64,000 nucleotides of DNA, taken from NCBI RefSeq assembly GCF_013839425.1, contig NZ_JACDNP010000002.1:61443-125442 (forward strand). The letters run 5' to 3'. The notes under the pieces are model-generated. The model had not been told where the DNA came from, made no database searches, and was given only the letters and a program-made list of their open reading frames with translations. This document shows positions 1 through 9,282 of this stretch, one piece after another (position 1 is the first letter of the stretch; each line of letters begins with the position of its first letter). Origin of the DNA: Halorhabdus salina. Its GTDB lineage: Archaea; Halobacteriota; Halobacteria; Halobacteriales; Haloarculaceae. Made by a program: the position numbers and the translations under genes.

Positions 1-94
1 GAGAGCGATCCCGTGTGCTGGGCCGTCACAGTTTCGCTCCGTATTCTCGATGTGGTGCGAGAAACAACAACGCGTGCCGTCGGCACAGGGTTCG

Positions 95-1231
95 CTACTC
101 GTCGGTAGCAGTTCCCGGATCGTCAGGCGGTCCTGCTCCGTCCTCATTGTCGCCGGTATCTGTCTTGGCTTCCCAGGAGAGAGTTGTCTCGGCCTCGTCC
201 GTGACGATTTCCAGTTCGAATTCGGTCGCCTCGGCCGGAACGCTGACGGTGGCCAGTCCGGAAGCGTTCGTCGTCTCGACGGACTGATCGTCGGCGCTGA
301 CAGTCGCGTTCACGACCGCCGAGCCGTTCTGGGATACGACGACCGTCGCGTTCTCGCCGGGTTCGACAGGGCCGGCGAAGCGTGCTTCGAGGCGATCACG
401 GTCGCGGTCGGCGTCCCGGTCACTGGCACCGCGATCGTCGTCGACACGGTCGATCTCCTGGTCCGGCCCGGACTCGCTGACGACTGGCTTGAGGATGTAC
501 TTCCCGCTGTTGCCCGCTTCGAAGACCGTCAGATCGAACACGAACGACACCGACTCGCCCTCGCTCAGCGTGAATCCCCGATTCAGATGGAGTTTCTGGC
601 TCGGTAGTTTGACGGTCACTTCCTCGCCGGACTGGAGAGTCCCCTCGATCTCGCTGACGGAGACGAAGATGGTCGTGTATTCGTCAGCCGGGACGGAGAG
701 ATTGCCCAGCAGCGTCGCATTCGGTCCCTGGAGGCGCGTCAGATCGACACTCCGAACCTCGACGTCACGTTCGAGCCAGCCCGCTCGCTCACTGTCGCCG
801 TCCTCGCCCGTCTCGGTTGCAGCGTCCGCAGTGGTTTCGAACTCGCCGGACTCCGTCTCGTCGACGCCGGTTTCAGCCGTCCCGTTGTCGATCGTCTGGG
901 TGTCCACGGTCGCGTTCTCAGGTGTCGTCCGCGGCGCGTCGTTACCATCGGACGCAGCCGGTTTGAACCCGACATGAGTGATCGTGACGTTGAGGTGGGC
1001 AAACTGGTCGATAGCGTTGCGTTCGTCGCTGATGTACATCGCCACCGACCCGACGGCCCCGGACCCGTCGTCGCTCGTTCCATCAGTCGCCTCACTGGCG
1101 TCCTCAGCGACCGTCGACGTGGCGTCGCCCGGGAGTCCGTCACCCGTGACTGACGGACTCGACACGCCAGTCGAGCAGCCGGCGAGGACCATCGTCAGCG
1201 CCAGGAATACGGCGATGACAGTTCGGTTCAT
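95..1231 (-). CDS. DUF4382-type lipoprotein
   Basis: This is a predicted secreted lipoprotein of about 378 residues. The N-terminus MNRTVIAVFLALTMVLAGCS is a hydrophobic signal ending in a lipobox (LAGC). A DUF4382-like domain follows a Ser/Thr/Asp-rich linker; it begins near MYISDERNAIDQFAHLNV, is interrupted by an acidic low-complexity insert, and resumes at VRSVDLTRLQGPNATLL. The last 100 residues look like a beta-sandwich (NATVVVSQNG...). An in-frame ATG lies 10 codons upstream (1261), but the signal peptide fits the start at 1231. The gene stands alone and is divergent from the RNase Z gene. The ligand or function is unknown; the DUF4382 call rests on sequence pattern only. Confidence 0.75.
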   Translation of the reverse strand: MNRTVIAVFLALTMVLAGCSTGVSSPSVTGDGLPGDATSTVAEDASEATDGTSDDGSGAVGSVAMYISDERNAIDQFAHLNVTITHVGFKPAASDGNDAPRTTPENATVDTQTIDNGTAETGVDETESGEFETTADAATETGEDGDSERAGWLERDVEVRSVDLTRLQGPNATLLGNLSVPADEYTTIFVSVSEIEGTLQSGEEVTVKLPSQKLHLNRGFTLSEGESVSFVFDLTVFEAGNSGKYILKPVVSESGPDQEIDRVDDDRGASDRDADRDRDRLEARFAGPVEPGENATVVVSQNGSAVVNATVSADDQSVETTNASGLATVSVPAEATEFELEIVTDEAETTLSWEAKTDTGDNEDGAGPPDDPGTATDE

Positions 1232-1367
1232 TGGAGTCGAGCGTACGATCGACTGATTCATAAATGCGATTCGTCGTTCGGATCGTTTACGCAGTTGAAC
1301 GGAGATGAACGATTACCGCTCGACCGATTCGAAGGGCGTTTAGCCTTCGGCGGGCGACGGGAAGATA

Positions 1368-2291
1368 ATGCGCGTGACGTTTCTGGGGACTAGCGGTGCG
1401 GTGCCGACGACCGAACGCAATCCCTCTGCAATCATGCTGTCTCGGGAGGGCGAGCGCCTGCTCTTTGACTGTGGCGAGGGAACCCAGCGTCAGATGATGC
1501 ACTTTGGGACGGGCTTTGACGTCGCACACATCTTCATCAGCCATCTCCACGGCGATCACGTCCTGGGGATTCCGGGCCTGTTGCAGACGATGGATTTCAA
1601 CGACCGCGAGGCCCCGCTGGCGATCCACGCACCTCACGGCACGCGGTCTCGACTGGAAGATCTGATCGGGGCGACCGGCGATCGACCGTCCTATCCCCTT
1701 CGAATCACCCAGAATCGGCCGGGAGATGTCGTGCTCGACGCCGACGAGTACGAAGTTCAGGCGATCGAGACCGAGCATCGGACGCGCTCGATCGGGTACG
1801 TCCTCGAAGAGGACGATCGCAAGGGACGGTTCGACCGCCAAAAGGCAGAGGCAGAACTCGGGATTGCACCCGGCCCGAAATACTCGAAGCTCCACGAGGG
1901 AACGCCTGTCGAACACGACGGTCGGACGATCCAGCCCGAGGAAGTTGTCGGGCCCCCACGCCCCGGACGGACCGTCGTCTACACGGGCGATACACGGCCG
2001 GTCGCTGCCGTCAGGCGGGAAAGCGAGAAAGCGGATCTGTTGATCCACGACGGCACGTTCGCGGCCGATCGCGCCGAACGGGCGGCCGGGACCGGTCACT
2101 CGACGGCTCGCGAGGCGGCGACGCTGGCCGCCGAGGCTGGGGCGAAGCGACTTGCACTCACGCACGTCTCGACGCGCTACGCCGGGCAGGGCCATCGCCT
2201 CGAAGCAGAGGCACGCGAGACGTTTGGCGAGGGCGCGTTCGTCGCCGAAGACGGCCAGCGGCTCGAGATCCCGTTCCCCGACAGCAAGTGA
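1368..2291 (+). CDS. rnz: Ribonuclease Z (tRNA 3'-processing endonuclease)
   Basis: This metallo-beta-lactamase-fold endonuclease removes 3' trailers from tRNA precursors. The protein is 307 residues, the usual length for short-form RNase Z. It starts MRVTFLGTSGAVPTTERN, a family hallmark, and carries the zinc motif HLHGDH within FISHLHGDHVLGIPG near residues 60-70. Further metal ligands are in VVYTGDTRP, the late HDGTF motif and the C-terminal LTHVSTRY histidine. TTTAGCC about 25 nt before the ATG is a plausible TATA element, so the message is probably leaderless. The strong frame on the opposite strand is a shadow. Confidence 0.95.
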   Translation: MRVTFLGTSGAVPTTERNPSAIMLSREGERLLFDCGEGTQRQMMHFGTGFDVAHIFISHLHGDHVLGIPGLLQTMDFNDREAPLAIHAPHGTRSRLEDLIGATGDRPSYPLRITQNRPGDVVLDADEYEVQAIETEHRTRSIGYVLEEDDRKGRFDRQKAEAELGIAPGPKYSKLHEGTPVEHDGRTIQPEEVVGPPRPGRTVVYTGDTRPVAAVRRESEKADLLIHDGTFAADRAERAAGTGHSTAREAATLAAEAGAKRLALTHVSTRYAGQGHRLEAEARETFGEGAFVAEDGQRLEIPFPDSK

Positions 2292-2409
2292 GGGACCCGG
2301 ACGGGGCGAAACGCCGCCATCAGCACCCAACAGACCCAAATCAGGAGACAGCAGCCGCCGCTGTCTCGAAGTCAGAACAGTTACTTCGCTGTGGCCAAAA
2401 TACAGTGTA

Positions 2410-3561
2410 ATGGCCAAGCAGCGGGCCGATGCGCTCGTCGCACGAGGCCTCGACGCCGCGTCACCGTGGGGGATTCGTCTCGCCAGTGCCTGGTTCATCG
2501 CTGCAGCCGGCCTAGCCGCGGTCGTCGTACCGCTGGCTCGGGCCGTCGGTACGGGCCGCGTCACGGCGCCGCTACTCGGAACCGTCGTGCCGATGACGTT
2601 CGGACTGATTATCCTCGCCAGTGGATACTGGCTCGCCAAAAGTGATTTCGACGGCGAATTGGCGGTCGCCGTGGCAGTGTGGTGGTTTCTCGGGACCGCC
2701 TTCGGCGCGTTCTCTGCGCTTGGTCTCGTGGGCTATCAGTTGTCCGCCGGCGTCCAATTGGCCGACATTGCCGTCGTCGTCAGCGGGCTGGCATCGGTCG
2801 GTGGGATCGGCGGTTTACTCGTCGGTCGATACGACGCACAAAGCCAGCAGCGTCGGCGCGAACTCGAGGCCGAACGCAAACAGCTTGCCGACGAGCGGGA
2901 GAAGCTCGCCTTGCTCAACCGGATCGTCCGCCACGACATCGGCAACGACCTCCAGATCATCAGTGGCATGACCGGCCATCTAGAGAGTTACGTCGAAGAC
3001 GGCGGAGAGGAGTATTTCGGTCGCGTCCAACGAACCACCGAGGAGGCGATCCAACTAACCGAGCAGGTCCGGGCGTTCGTCGCGTCGCTGGGTGAGGACA
3101 ATCGGTCGACCGGCCGTCGGATCTCGCTTGAACGGGTCCTCGAAACCCAGATCGACAACGCACGAGAGGTCTATCGCCGGGCGACGATCGTTGTCGACGA
3201 CGAGCTTCCGGACGTCGCCATCCCTGCCGACGAACTCCTCTCGACGATCTTCCACAACCTGCTCACGAACGCCGTCGAACACAACGACCGGGAAAACCCG
3301 TCCGTCGAAGTATTGGTGGAAACGAGTGACGGCAAAGTGACTGTCTCGGTAGCCGACAACGGCCCGGGCATCCCGCCGGCCGAGCGCGCGGCCGCATTGA
3401 ACCCTGACGACCACGAAGTGGATGACCAGTCGGGGCTGGGCCTGTACATCGTCGGGATGCTCGTCGATCGCTACGGCGGATCGATTTCCTTCGCAGATCG
3501 CGATCCCACGGGCACGGTCGTGACCGTCCAGTTGCCAGTTGCCGACGGAGACACCGAGTAA
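2410..3561 (+). CDS. Membrane sensor histidine kinase
   Basis: This is a two-component sensor kinase of about 383 residues. Four hydrophobic segments (roughly residues 20-125) form the membrane part, with no recognisable extracellular sensor. A short coiled region (QQRRRELEAERKQLADE) leads to an H-box with RHDIGNDLQIISGM. The ATPase domain shows an N box (NLLTNAVEHND), a G1 box (DNGPGIP) and a G2 box (GLGLYIVGMLVDRYGG). The frame is open further upstream, but the ATG at 2410 is chosen because the earlier codons are antisense-like and overlap the rnz tail. No cognate regulator is adjacent. The signal sensed is unknown. Confidence 0.85.
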   Translation: MAKQRADALVARGLDAASPWGIRLASAWFIAAAGLAAVVVPLARAVGTGRVTAPLLGTVVPMTFGLIILASGYWLAKSDFDGELAVAVAVWWFLGTAFGAFSALGLVGYQLSAGVQLADIAVVVSGLASVGGIGGLLVGRYDAQSQQRRRELEAERKQLADEREKLALLNRIVRHDIGNDLQIISGMTGHLESYVEDGGEEYFGRVQRTTEEAIQLTEQVRAFVASLGEDNRSTGRRISLERVLETQIDNAREVYRRATIVVDDELPDVAIPADELLSTIFHNLLTNAVEHNDRENPSVEVLVETSDGKVTVSVADNGPGIPPAERAAALNPDDHEVDDQSGLGLYIVGMLVDRYGGSISFADRDPTGTVVTVQLPVADGDTE

Positions 3562-3622
3562 CACACGCAGACTGGACAATGGGCCGTTAGCGTCTTCCGT
3601 CAGGAACGGGAATTGTCCCGGC

Positions 3623-3997
3623 ATGAACCTCGCACACGTCGCACTCTGGGTGTCGGATCTGGATCGCTCGCTATCGTTCTATGTAGATCTGGGATTCGAA
3701 CGGACCGGTTCGTTCACGCTCGACGGCGTCGAGAACGTCTACCTCAACGCCGGCGACGGCGAAGTGCAACTCAAGCACGATCCGACCCGAACGACGCCAA
3801 TCGCCCCCTCACGAGCCGACACTGACCACGTGGCGTTCCTCGTCGAGGATGTCCAGGCGGTCGCCGAGCAGGCCCGAGAAGCCGGCGGTTCAGTCGTCAC
3901 CGAGCCACATATCGTTCCGGCTGCTGAAGCCAAGGCAACGTTCGTCGAAGATCCAGACGGACATACCGTGGAGTTCTACCGACCGCTCGATGAGTGA
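3623..3997 (+). CDS. Glyoxalase/VOC-superfamily protein
   Basis: This is a small vicinal-oxygen-chelate protein of about 124 residues. It begins MNLAHVALWVSDLDRSLSFY, typical of lactoylglutathione lyase-like proteins. Both betaalphabetabetabeta halves are visible: H5 and the region ending in QLKHD in the first, and DHVAFLVEDVQA plus EDPDGHTVEFYRP in the second. The His/Glu pattern fits metal binding. Substrate cannot be assigned, since the family includes glyoxalases, dioxygenases and resistance proteins. The start at 3623 is chosen because homology begins there; codons upstream are not family-like. It reads in the same direction as the kinase and the DUF460 gene. Confidence 0.8.
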   Translation: MNLAHVALWVSDLDRSLSFYVDLGFERTGSFTLDGVENVYLNAGDGEVQLKHDPTRTTPIAPSRADTDHVAFLVEDVQAVAEQAREAGGSVVTEPHIVPAAEAKATFVEDPDGHTVEFYRPLDE

Positions 3998-4017
3998 AAA
4001 GGGCGCGACGCCGCGGC

Positions 4018-4027
4018 GTTTATACTT
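4018..4027 (+). promoter_or_regulatory. TATA box of the DUF460 gene
   Basis: The A/T stretch TTTATACTT is centred about 26 nt before the GTG at 4048, the usual spacing for a leaderless haloarchaeal transcript. It therefore argues against the upstream in-frame ATG at 3994, which would place the promoter inside the gene. Confidence 0.6.
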
Positions 4028-4047
4028 CTGACTCTCTTACCAATCCT

Positions 4048-6024
4048 GTGCAACGGACGGCTGCCCTGGACGACGTAATCTTCGGCGTGGACGTCCAAAG
4101 CGGGGACGTTCGAGGGGACGCGCCCGCATACGCGCTGGTGATCTTCGACGGCGAGTCCATCGAGCGAGATGTGGTGAGCCACCGGAAGCTCCGCCGGCTG
4201 ATCGACGCGAAAGAGCCAGCGATCGTCGCCACGGACAACATGTACGAACTTGCCCCGGACAAGGACGCCCTCATCCACTTCCTTGGTGAATTGCCCGACG
4301 GAACGGGACTTGTCCAGGTAACCGGCGACGAGCAACCGGAGCCACTCTCACGAGTGGCGACTCGCCACGGCGTCCCCTACGGCAAGGACCCGATGGAAGA
4401 AGCCGAGGCTGCGGCCCGACTGGCCGCAGCCAACGTCGGCTACGAAGTCTCGGCGTTCACCGACACCACGCGCGTGAAAGTCGCCCGTGGTCGATCGACC
4501 GGCGGCGGTGGGTGGAGTGAGGACCGCTACACCCGGCGCATCCACGGCTCGGTGAAGAAGCGTACCCGCGATGTCGAACGCGAGTTGGACGCGGCCGCTC
4601 TGGACTACGAGCGGGACGTGACCGAGAAGTACGGCGGGTTCTCGAATGCCGTTTTCGAAGTCCAGGCGCCGCCAGCGGAGATCCCCGTCTCGGCGGAACG
4701 GTCGGGGGATACGCGCATCGAGATCGAACGCGAGCGCCGCGACGGCATCGAGTTCGAGCCGCTTGCCCACCGACGCGATCACGTCATCGTCGGCGTCGAC
4801 CCGGGGACGACGACCGCCGTGGCCGTCCTCGGCCTCGACGGCGAAGTGCTGGATGTCTACTCGACGAGGACCGACGACACCGCGGCGGTCACCGAGTGGA
4901 TCATCGAACGTGGGCGACCGATCCTCGTCGCCGCGGACGTCACACCGATGCCCGAGACCGTCGAGAAGTTGCGTCGGAGTTTCGACGCCGCGGGCTGGAC
5001 GCCCGACCGCGACCTTGCCGTCGACGAGAAACTCCACCGGACGCGGGAGGAGGCTTACGACAACGACCACGAACGCGACGCCCTGGCGGCCGCCCTGGAA
5101 GCCTACGACGACCACGAAGCGCAGTTCGAGCGGGTCGCTTCAAAAGTCCCGCCACGCGAGGAGGTCGGGCGGGTCCTCGCACGGGTACTCACCGACGAGG
5201 AGTCCGTCGAAAGCGTCCTCGAAGACCTCACCGAGGACGACAGTGAAGCCACAGAGACGACCGAACACGAACCACGCGAGTTGAGCCCCGAAGAAAAAGA
5301 GAGGAACCGACTCACCGAACGGGTCGAGCGTCTCGAATCACACGTTGAGGATCTCCGTGGAACGATCGAGGAGAAAGACGAGACGATCGCGGAGTACGAG
5401 GGCAAACTCGAAGCCGCCCGCAGCGAGCAGCGCGCTGAGACACGCAAACGACGGGAAGTGACCCGTCTGGAACGGGAGAACGATCGTCTCGAACGGGAAC
5501 TCGAAGACGAACGTGAACGCGTCGAAGAGCTTGAGGGCAAACTCGAACGCCTGAAGGCCCTCTGGAAACTCGATCACTCCAACTTCGCCGAGGTCGAAGA
5601 GACCAAAGAGGGTCTCGTCCCGGTAAAGGTCGTCGAGAAGTTCACGACCGAAGCCATCGAGGACGCCGACGACCGCTTCGGCCTCGCCGAGGACGACATC
5701 GTTCTCTTCCGTGACGCGACGGGCGCCGGCCGCTCGACGGCCGAACGGCTGGCCGACCTGAACCCCCGGCTGGTACTCCGGACGGGCGGGCTCTCAGACG
5801 TCTCCGACGAGGTGCTGTTCGAAGAGGGCGTACCGATCGCACCGGCTGACAGCGTCACCGTCCAGGAGGTCGACGAACTCGCCGTCGCCCGCGAGCGCGA
5901 GGTCGAGGCCGCGACCGAAGAGTGGCGGGAGTACCGTCGAGAACGTGAGAAGGCCCGAACCGCGGAGATGGTCGATCAACTCATCAGTGAACACCGCGCG
6001 TCGGGCCACGGCGGTAGCGTGTGA
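4048..6024 (+). CDS. DUF460 protein with RNase H-like folds and coiled coil
   Basis: This protein of about 658 residues matches the archaeal DUF460 family. The N-terminal part (VIFGVDVQSGDV...) and a second part (HVIVGVDPGTTTAVAVLGLDG, about residues 245-265 from this start) both look like RNase H/RuvC-like folds with a leading Asp. A long charged coiled coil (about 400-510, LTERVERLESHVEDLRGTI) separates them from a C-terminal domain (WKLDHSNFAEVEET...). The function is unproven; a nucleic-acid role is suggested by the fold. GTG at 4048 is preferred over ATG at 3994 because a TATA box lies 26 nt upstream. Confidence 0.8.
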   Translation: MQRTAALDDVIFGVDVQSGDVRGDAPAYALVIFDGESIERDVVSHRKLRRLIDAKEPAIVATDNMYELAPDKDALIHFLGELPDGTGLVQVTGDEQPEPLSRVATRHGVPYGKDPMEEAEAAARLAAANVGYEVSAFTDTTRVKVARGRSTGGGGWSEDRYTRRIHGSVKKRTRDVERELDAAALDYERDVTEKYGGFSNAVFEVQAPPAEIPVSAERSGDTRIEIERERRDGIEFEPLAHRRDHVIVGVDPGTTTAVAVLGLDGEVLDVYSTRTDDTAAVTEWIIERGRPILVAADVTPMPETVEKLRRSFDAAGWTPDRDLAVDEKLHRTREEAYDNDHERDALAAALEAYDDHEAQFERVASKVPPREEVGRVLARVLTDEESVESVLEDLTEDDSEATETTEHEPRELSPEEKERNRLTERVERLESHVEDLRGTIEEKDETIAEYEGKLEAARSEQRAETRKRREVTRLERENDRLERELEDERERVEELEGKLERLKALWKLDHSNFAEVEETKEGLVPVKVVEKFTTEAIEDADDRFGLAEDDIVLFRDATGAGRSTAERLADLNPRLVLRTGGLSDVSDEVLFEEGVPIAPADSVTVQEVDELAVAREREVEAATEEWREYRREREKARTAEMVDQLISEHRASGHGGSV

Positions 6025-6076
6025 TGGTGTCAGCCGGCAGAGGATTTATCCGCTGGTCACCCGATTATCTCGATCG

Positions 6077-6712
6077 ATGTCAGAAGACGTTACACTCGAG
6101 GTCGGCGACAGCACGTATCCCGGCCGGCTGAACACGCCCGAGGAGTCTTCGGATCACGGGGTACTGCTGGTTCCCGGCGCGGGACACGGTCCGTTCGGCG
6201 ACGTGTTCCTCCGAGTTTCCCGTAGAGCGGCCGCCGAGGGCCACCACGTTGCCCGCTTCGAGACATGGATGTCACCCGGCGACCTGGAGGACAAAACCGA
6301 CGAGGACTTCCGGGCAGAGCTGTCGGCCGGCGTCGATTTCCTCCGCTCGCTGGGGTGCTCGACGATCACCGTGGTCGCCAAGAGCTTCGGTGGCCGGATC
6401 GCCCTGGAGCATCTGCCGGATACGGTCGATCGACTGGTGCTGTGGGCCCCCGCGGTCCTGGCGGAGAACGCCGAGAACGTCCCCGAAGACGCGTGGGACA
6501 ACCTCCCCTCCGTGACGCCCGGCGAGTTCGATATCGACGTTCCCGTCAGAATCCTTCAGGGTGACGACGATGGCATCTCCCTCGACAGTGCGGAACGGAT
6601 CGCCGAGGGACTTGCCGACGGCGAACTCGTGGTCCTCCCCGACGAGGATCACTCGTTTCTGCAAGATCACGAACGAGTCATCGAGGAAACGATAGCGTTC
6701 CTGCCGGCATAG
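6077..6712 (+). CDS. Alpha/beta hydrolase (dienelactone hydrolase/KAT-like)
   Basis: This is a compact alpha/beta hydrolase of about 211 residues. The nucleophile elbow is AKSFGGRIALEHL (GxSxG-like, with Ser near residue 104). The oxyanion region is LLVPGAGHGPFGD. An acid in LQGDDDGI and a histidine in LPDEDHSFL complete a plausible triad. It resembles the small TEX30/KANL3-like or dienelactone hydrolase group. The true substrate is unknown. A TTTATC element about 28 nt before the ATG supports this start and a leaderless transcript. Confidence 0.8.
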   Translation: MSEDVTLEVGDSTYPGRLNTPEESSDHGVLLVPGAGHGPFGDVFLRVSRRAAAEGHHVARFETWMSPGDLEDKTDEDFRAELSAGVDFLRSLGCSTITVVAKSFGGRIALEHLPDTVDRLVLWAPAVLAENAENVPEDAWDNLPSVTPGEFDIDVPVRILQGDDDGISLDSAERIAEGLADGELVVLPDEDHSFLQDHERVIEETIAFLPA

Positions 6713-6871
6713 CGGAGGGAGATTCTCCCCGAAGACAGGAACCAGTGATCTGTTTCGGAGTTGGTAGGCAGGGGGAATGCAAGATATAGCGGATGTATTC
6801 AGCAAACCAGCGTCCTGTTTGCAAGCGAGTTGCGCTGAATCAGTCGGTAGATTGAGACTGCGTAGTCCGCG

Positions 6872-7075
6872 TCAATCTGACTCTTGTTGGAGCTGGTAGA
6901 TTCCCCAGGCAAACAGACCAATACCGAAGACGATGTAAACGAACCACGGTGCGGAAGGAACATAACCGAACCACTGAGTACCGCTGTACACGAGAAGAAC
7001 AATACCGATGGGGAACAAAAGCACCCCTCTTCCCTCCGTGTTTGAAATGGCGCCAGTAGAGTCACTCCGACTCAT
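6872..7075 (-). CDS. Small two-helix membrane protein
   Basis: This 67-residue protein has two hydrophobic segments (GVLLFPIGIVLLVYSG and WFVYIVFGIGLFAWGIYQL) linked by an aromatic turn. The start ATG at 7075 has a plausible TATA element (TATTAA) about 25 nt upstream on the minus strand, supporting expression. It is not recognised as a named family. The surrounding 400 bp are less GC-rich than the neighbours and are bounded by a 10-bp inverted repeat, so acquisition is possible. Confidence 0.55.
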   Translation of the reverse strand: MSRSDSTGAISNTEGRGVLLFPIGIVLLVYSGTQWFGYVPSAPWFVYIVFGIGLFAWGIYQLQQESD

Positions 7076-7346
7076 TGGCTGAATATGTAGTACGTCCTTA
7101 ATACATCTTCTGTAAACGTGAAAGAAGATGCGAACAAAAGAAGGAACGACTGTGGGAGTGTCCTACTGACTGCATACACACTGTGTTGACTGATTTGAGC
7201 CAGTCCACGACAGAGAACATTCAGTGCTGAATATGCGCCTTCCATCATGCACGACAATCAGTCTCAATATCACACACTCTATAGTTGTTTCACCAGCGGA
7301 GCCACGAGCCTGAGAGTATTTGTGTCTCACCGTCCGTCGCTGTCAC

Positions 7347-7871
7347 ATGGAGGAGTTCATCGCCGAAAACCTCGATCGCTACGGAGACACACAGGGCGTC
7401 CTGCCTGACCAGCTGGACGACATCGGCGAACGGTATCGCGAGCAGGGCCACCTCACCCGTGACCAGCTGTACGAACTGGCCTACGAGACCGCGACCCGGA
7501 GTGCCTATCACGTCAAGTCTAATCCCGAGGCGCGCTGCGTCGAGGTGACGCGAAACGTCCGTCGCGTCGAGGGGGACTTCTCGAAGGTGCACCTCCTTTC
7601 GGGACTCTCGGGGTTCAAGGCACCGACTGCCTCGGCCGTGTTGACGGCACTGGATCCGGACCACCACGCCGTCGTCGACACGCGCGTCTGGGCCGCTCTC
7701 GAACGGCTGGACTACCTGGAGGGGCGCAAGGAGAACTTCGATGCCGCCGATTACGTGGCGATGGTCGAGCCGATCCGGGCGCTCGCCGACGAGACCGGAT
7801 TCTCCCCCGCGGAGGTCGGCTACGCGCTGTTCGCGTACGACGAGCACGTGCGAGAGGGGACCCTCCACTGA
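7347..7871 (+). CDS. Helix-hairpin-helix protein of uncertain function
   Basis: This is a 174-residue protein. The stretch [20 protein letters not shown] followed by [19 protein letters not shown] resembles an HhH-GPD core, in which a hairpin precedes a conserved Asp in a VVDTRVW-like segment, as in base-excision DNA glycosylases. No iron-sulfur cysteine set is seen. A TTG in frame at 7320 is possible, but a TATA-like GAGTATTT sits 26 nt before the ATG at 7347. A DNA repair role is inference from the motif; it may instead be a non-catalytic relative. Confidence 0.65.
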   Translation: MEEFIAENLDRYGDTQGVLPDQLDDIGERYREQGHLTRDQLYELAYETATRSAYHVKSNPEARCVEVTRNVRRVEGDFSKVHLLSGLSGFKAPTASAVLTALDPDHHAVVDTRVWAALERLDYLEGRKENFDAADYVAMVEPIRALADETGFSPAEVGYALFAYDEHVREGTLH

Positions 7872-7909
7872 CCGGGCAGGACAGTCGGCGGGCGTGTGAA
7901 CACGCGGCG

Positions 7910-7917
7910 CGTTTTTC
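7910..7917 (+). terminator. Possible T-rich terminator
   Basis: A run of five T follows a GC-rich stretch (GCGGCGCG) just after the helix-hairpin-helix gene. T-tracts of this kind end many archaeal transcripts. It precedes the TATA box of the next gene. Confidence 0.35.
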
Positions 7918-7920
7918 AAA

Positions 7921-7928
7921 CCTTAAAC
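7921..7928 (+). promoter_or_regulatory. TATA box of the aIF-1A gene
   Basis: CCTTAAAC lies about 26 nt before the ATG at 7952, so the initiation factor is probably made from a leaderless message. Confidence 0.5.
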
Positions 7929-7951
7929 CCCTGCCGTCCGTAGCGCCGGGC

Positions 7952-8239
7952 ATGAGCGATCAGGAGCGGACTGATCTCCGCATGCCTGACGATGACGAGG
8001 TGTTCGCTGTCGTCACCAACATGCTGGGGGCCAACCGCATCAATGTACGGTGTATGGACGGCGTCGAGCGGACCGCTCGTATCCCGGGCAAGATGCAAAA
8101 GCGCATCTGGATCCGCGAGGACGACGTCGTTCTGGTGAGCCCGTGGGACTGGCAAGAAGAGAAGGCCGACGTCACCTGGCGCTACGAGAAACAGGAGGCC
8201 GATCAGCTCCGTGAGGAGGGGCACATCCAGGAACCGTGA
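7952..8239 (+). CDS. eif1A: Translation initiation factor aIF-1A
   Basis: This 95-residue S1-like OB-fold factor binds the small ribosomal subunit during initiation. The family signature is complete: [19 protein letters not shown], then [20 protein letters not shown] and [18 protein letters not shown]. The length and acidic C-terminus match other archaeal aIF-1A proteins. It lies just upstream of the RIO1 kinase gene, a neighbourhood common in haloarchaea that links initiation and ribosome maturation. Confidence 0.95.
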   Translation: MSDQERTDLRMPDDDEVFAVVTNMLGANRINVRCMDGVERTARIPGKMQKRIWIREDDVVLVSPWDWQEEKADVTWRYEKQEADQLREEGHIQEP

Positions 8240-8328
8240 CGGGCGAGACATGACGGGGGCCGTCTCACCTCCGACCGACCGCAACGGATCGTCGCGAAGC
8301 ACCGCCAGCACTGTTTTTTGGGGCACCG

Positions 8329-9282
8329 ATGACTGAATTTGGCCTGATCGACGACGAGGGAGCCGAGGCTCCAGGCGACGAATTCGAGGAGATCGAGGTC
8401 GCGGACACCGAGGCCGACCGGATCGCCCGCCGCCGTGATCGGGAGTTCAGTGAGTTCCGCAAGCGGATCAAGAATACCGAGCAGTTCAAAGTCGAAGCAT
8501 CTGTCTTCGATGATGCGACCTTCGCCGCGCTGTACAAACTCGTCCAGGACGGCTACATCGAGGCCTTCGGGGCCCCGATTTCGACTGGAAAAGAGGCCAA
8601 CGTCTACACGGCACTCTCCGGAACCCAGTCGCGTAGCGCCCCGGATAATTCGAGTCGCGCGGACCGGCGTTCCGCGGACACGCAAGCGGCGACGCCACGA
8701 GACGACGGCGGCAGGGGTTCGAGAGACGGTCACGAAGTCGCCGTCAAGGTCTACCGGATCAACGCCTCCGACTTCAAGGACATGCGCGGGTATCTCGACG
8801 GCGACCCGCGCTTCGAGGGGATCGGCTCGGACAAGAAGAAGGTCATCACGGCCTGGGTCCGCAAGGAGTTCGCCAACCTCAAACGAGCCCAACAGGCCGG
8901 CGTCCGCGTTCCCAACCCGATCGCCGTCGAGCGCAACGTCCTCGTCATGGAGTACATCGCAACCGACGCCGAAGGGCGGGCCAAACGACTCAACGAGGTC
9001 AACATCGAGAACCCCGAGACGGCCTTCGAGGTGCTCCGGGAGTACATGCGCCGTCTCTACGACGCCGGCCTGGTCCATGGCGACCTTTCTGAGTACAACG
9101 TCGTCTTCCACGAGGGGGAACTGGTCGTCATCGACCTCGGGCAGGCGGTGACGGTTCACTCGCCCAACGCCGACGACTTCCTGCAGCGTGACTGTGAAAA
9201 CGTCGCGAACTTCTTCGCCGGGGAGGGCGTCGAGGTAACTGCCGAGGAGTTGTACAACGACATCACCGGCGAAAACGAGTAG
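8329..9282 (+). CDS. rio1: RIO1-type serine protein kinase
   Basis: This 317-residue atypical kinase of the RIO1 group acts in small-subunit ribosome maturation. It shows the P-loop STGKEANVYTA, the lysine of EVAVKVYRI, the hinge VMEYI, the catalytic HGDLSEYNVV and the metal loop VIDLGQAV. An insertion of about 32 residues (SGTQSRSAPDN to RGSRDGH) separates the P-loop strand from the lysine strand and is low in complexity and rich in Arg/Asp/Ser. This is longer than the usual short turn. T6 just upstream (8314-8319) may end the preceding transcript. Confidence 0.93.
   Translation: MTEFGLIDDEGAEAPGDEFEEIEVADTEADRIARRRDREFSEFRKRIKNTEQFKVEASVFDDATFAALYKLVQDGYIEAFGAPISTGKEANVYTALSGTQSRSAPDNSSRADRRSADTQAATPRDDGGRGSRDGHEVAVKVYRINASDFKDMRGYLDGDPRFEGIGSDKKKVITAWVRKEFANLKRAQQAGVRVPNPIAVERNVLVMEYIATDAEGRAKRLNEVNIENPETAFEVLREYMRRLYDAGLVHGDLSEYNVVFHEGELVVIDLGQAVTVHSPNADDFLQRDCENVANFFAGEGVEVTAEELYNDITGENE

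Noticed and set aside
1287..2639. 450-codon open frame opposite rnz and the kinase start
   Set aside because: It is antisense to a clear RNase Z and lacks any family pattern; long antisense frames are common in GC-rich haloarchaeal DNA.
7072..7257. 61-codon frame upstream of the small membrane protein
   Set aside because: Composition is not protein-like and the frame covers the promoter of the small gene.
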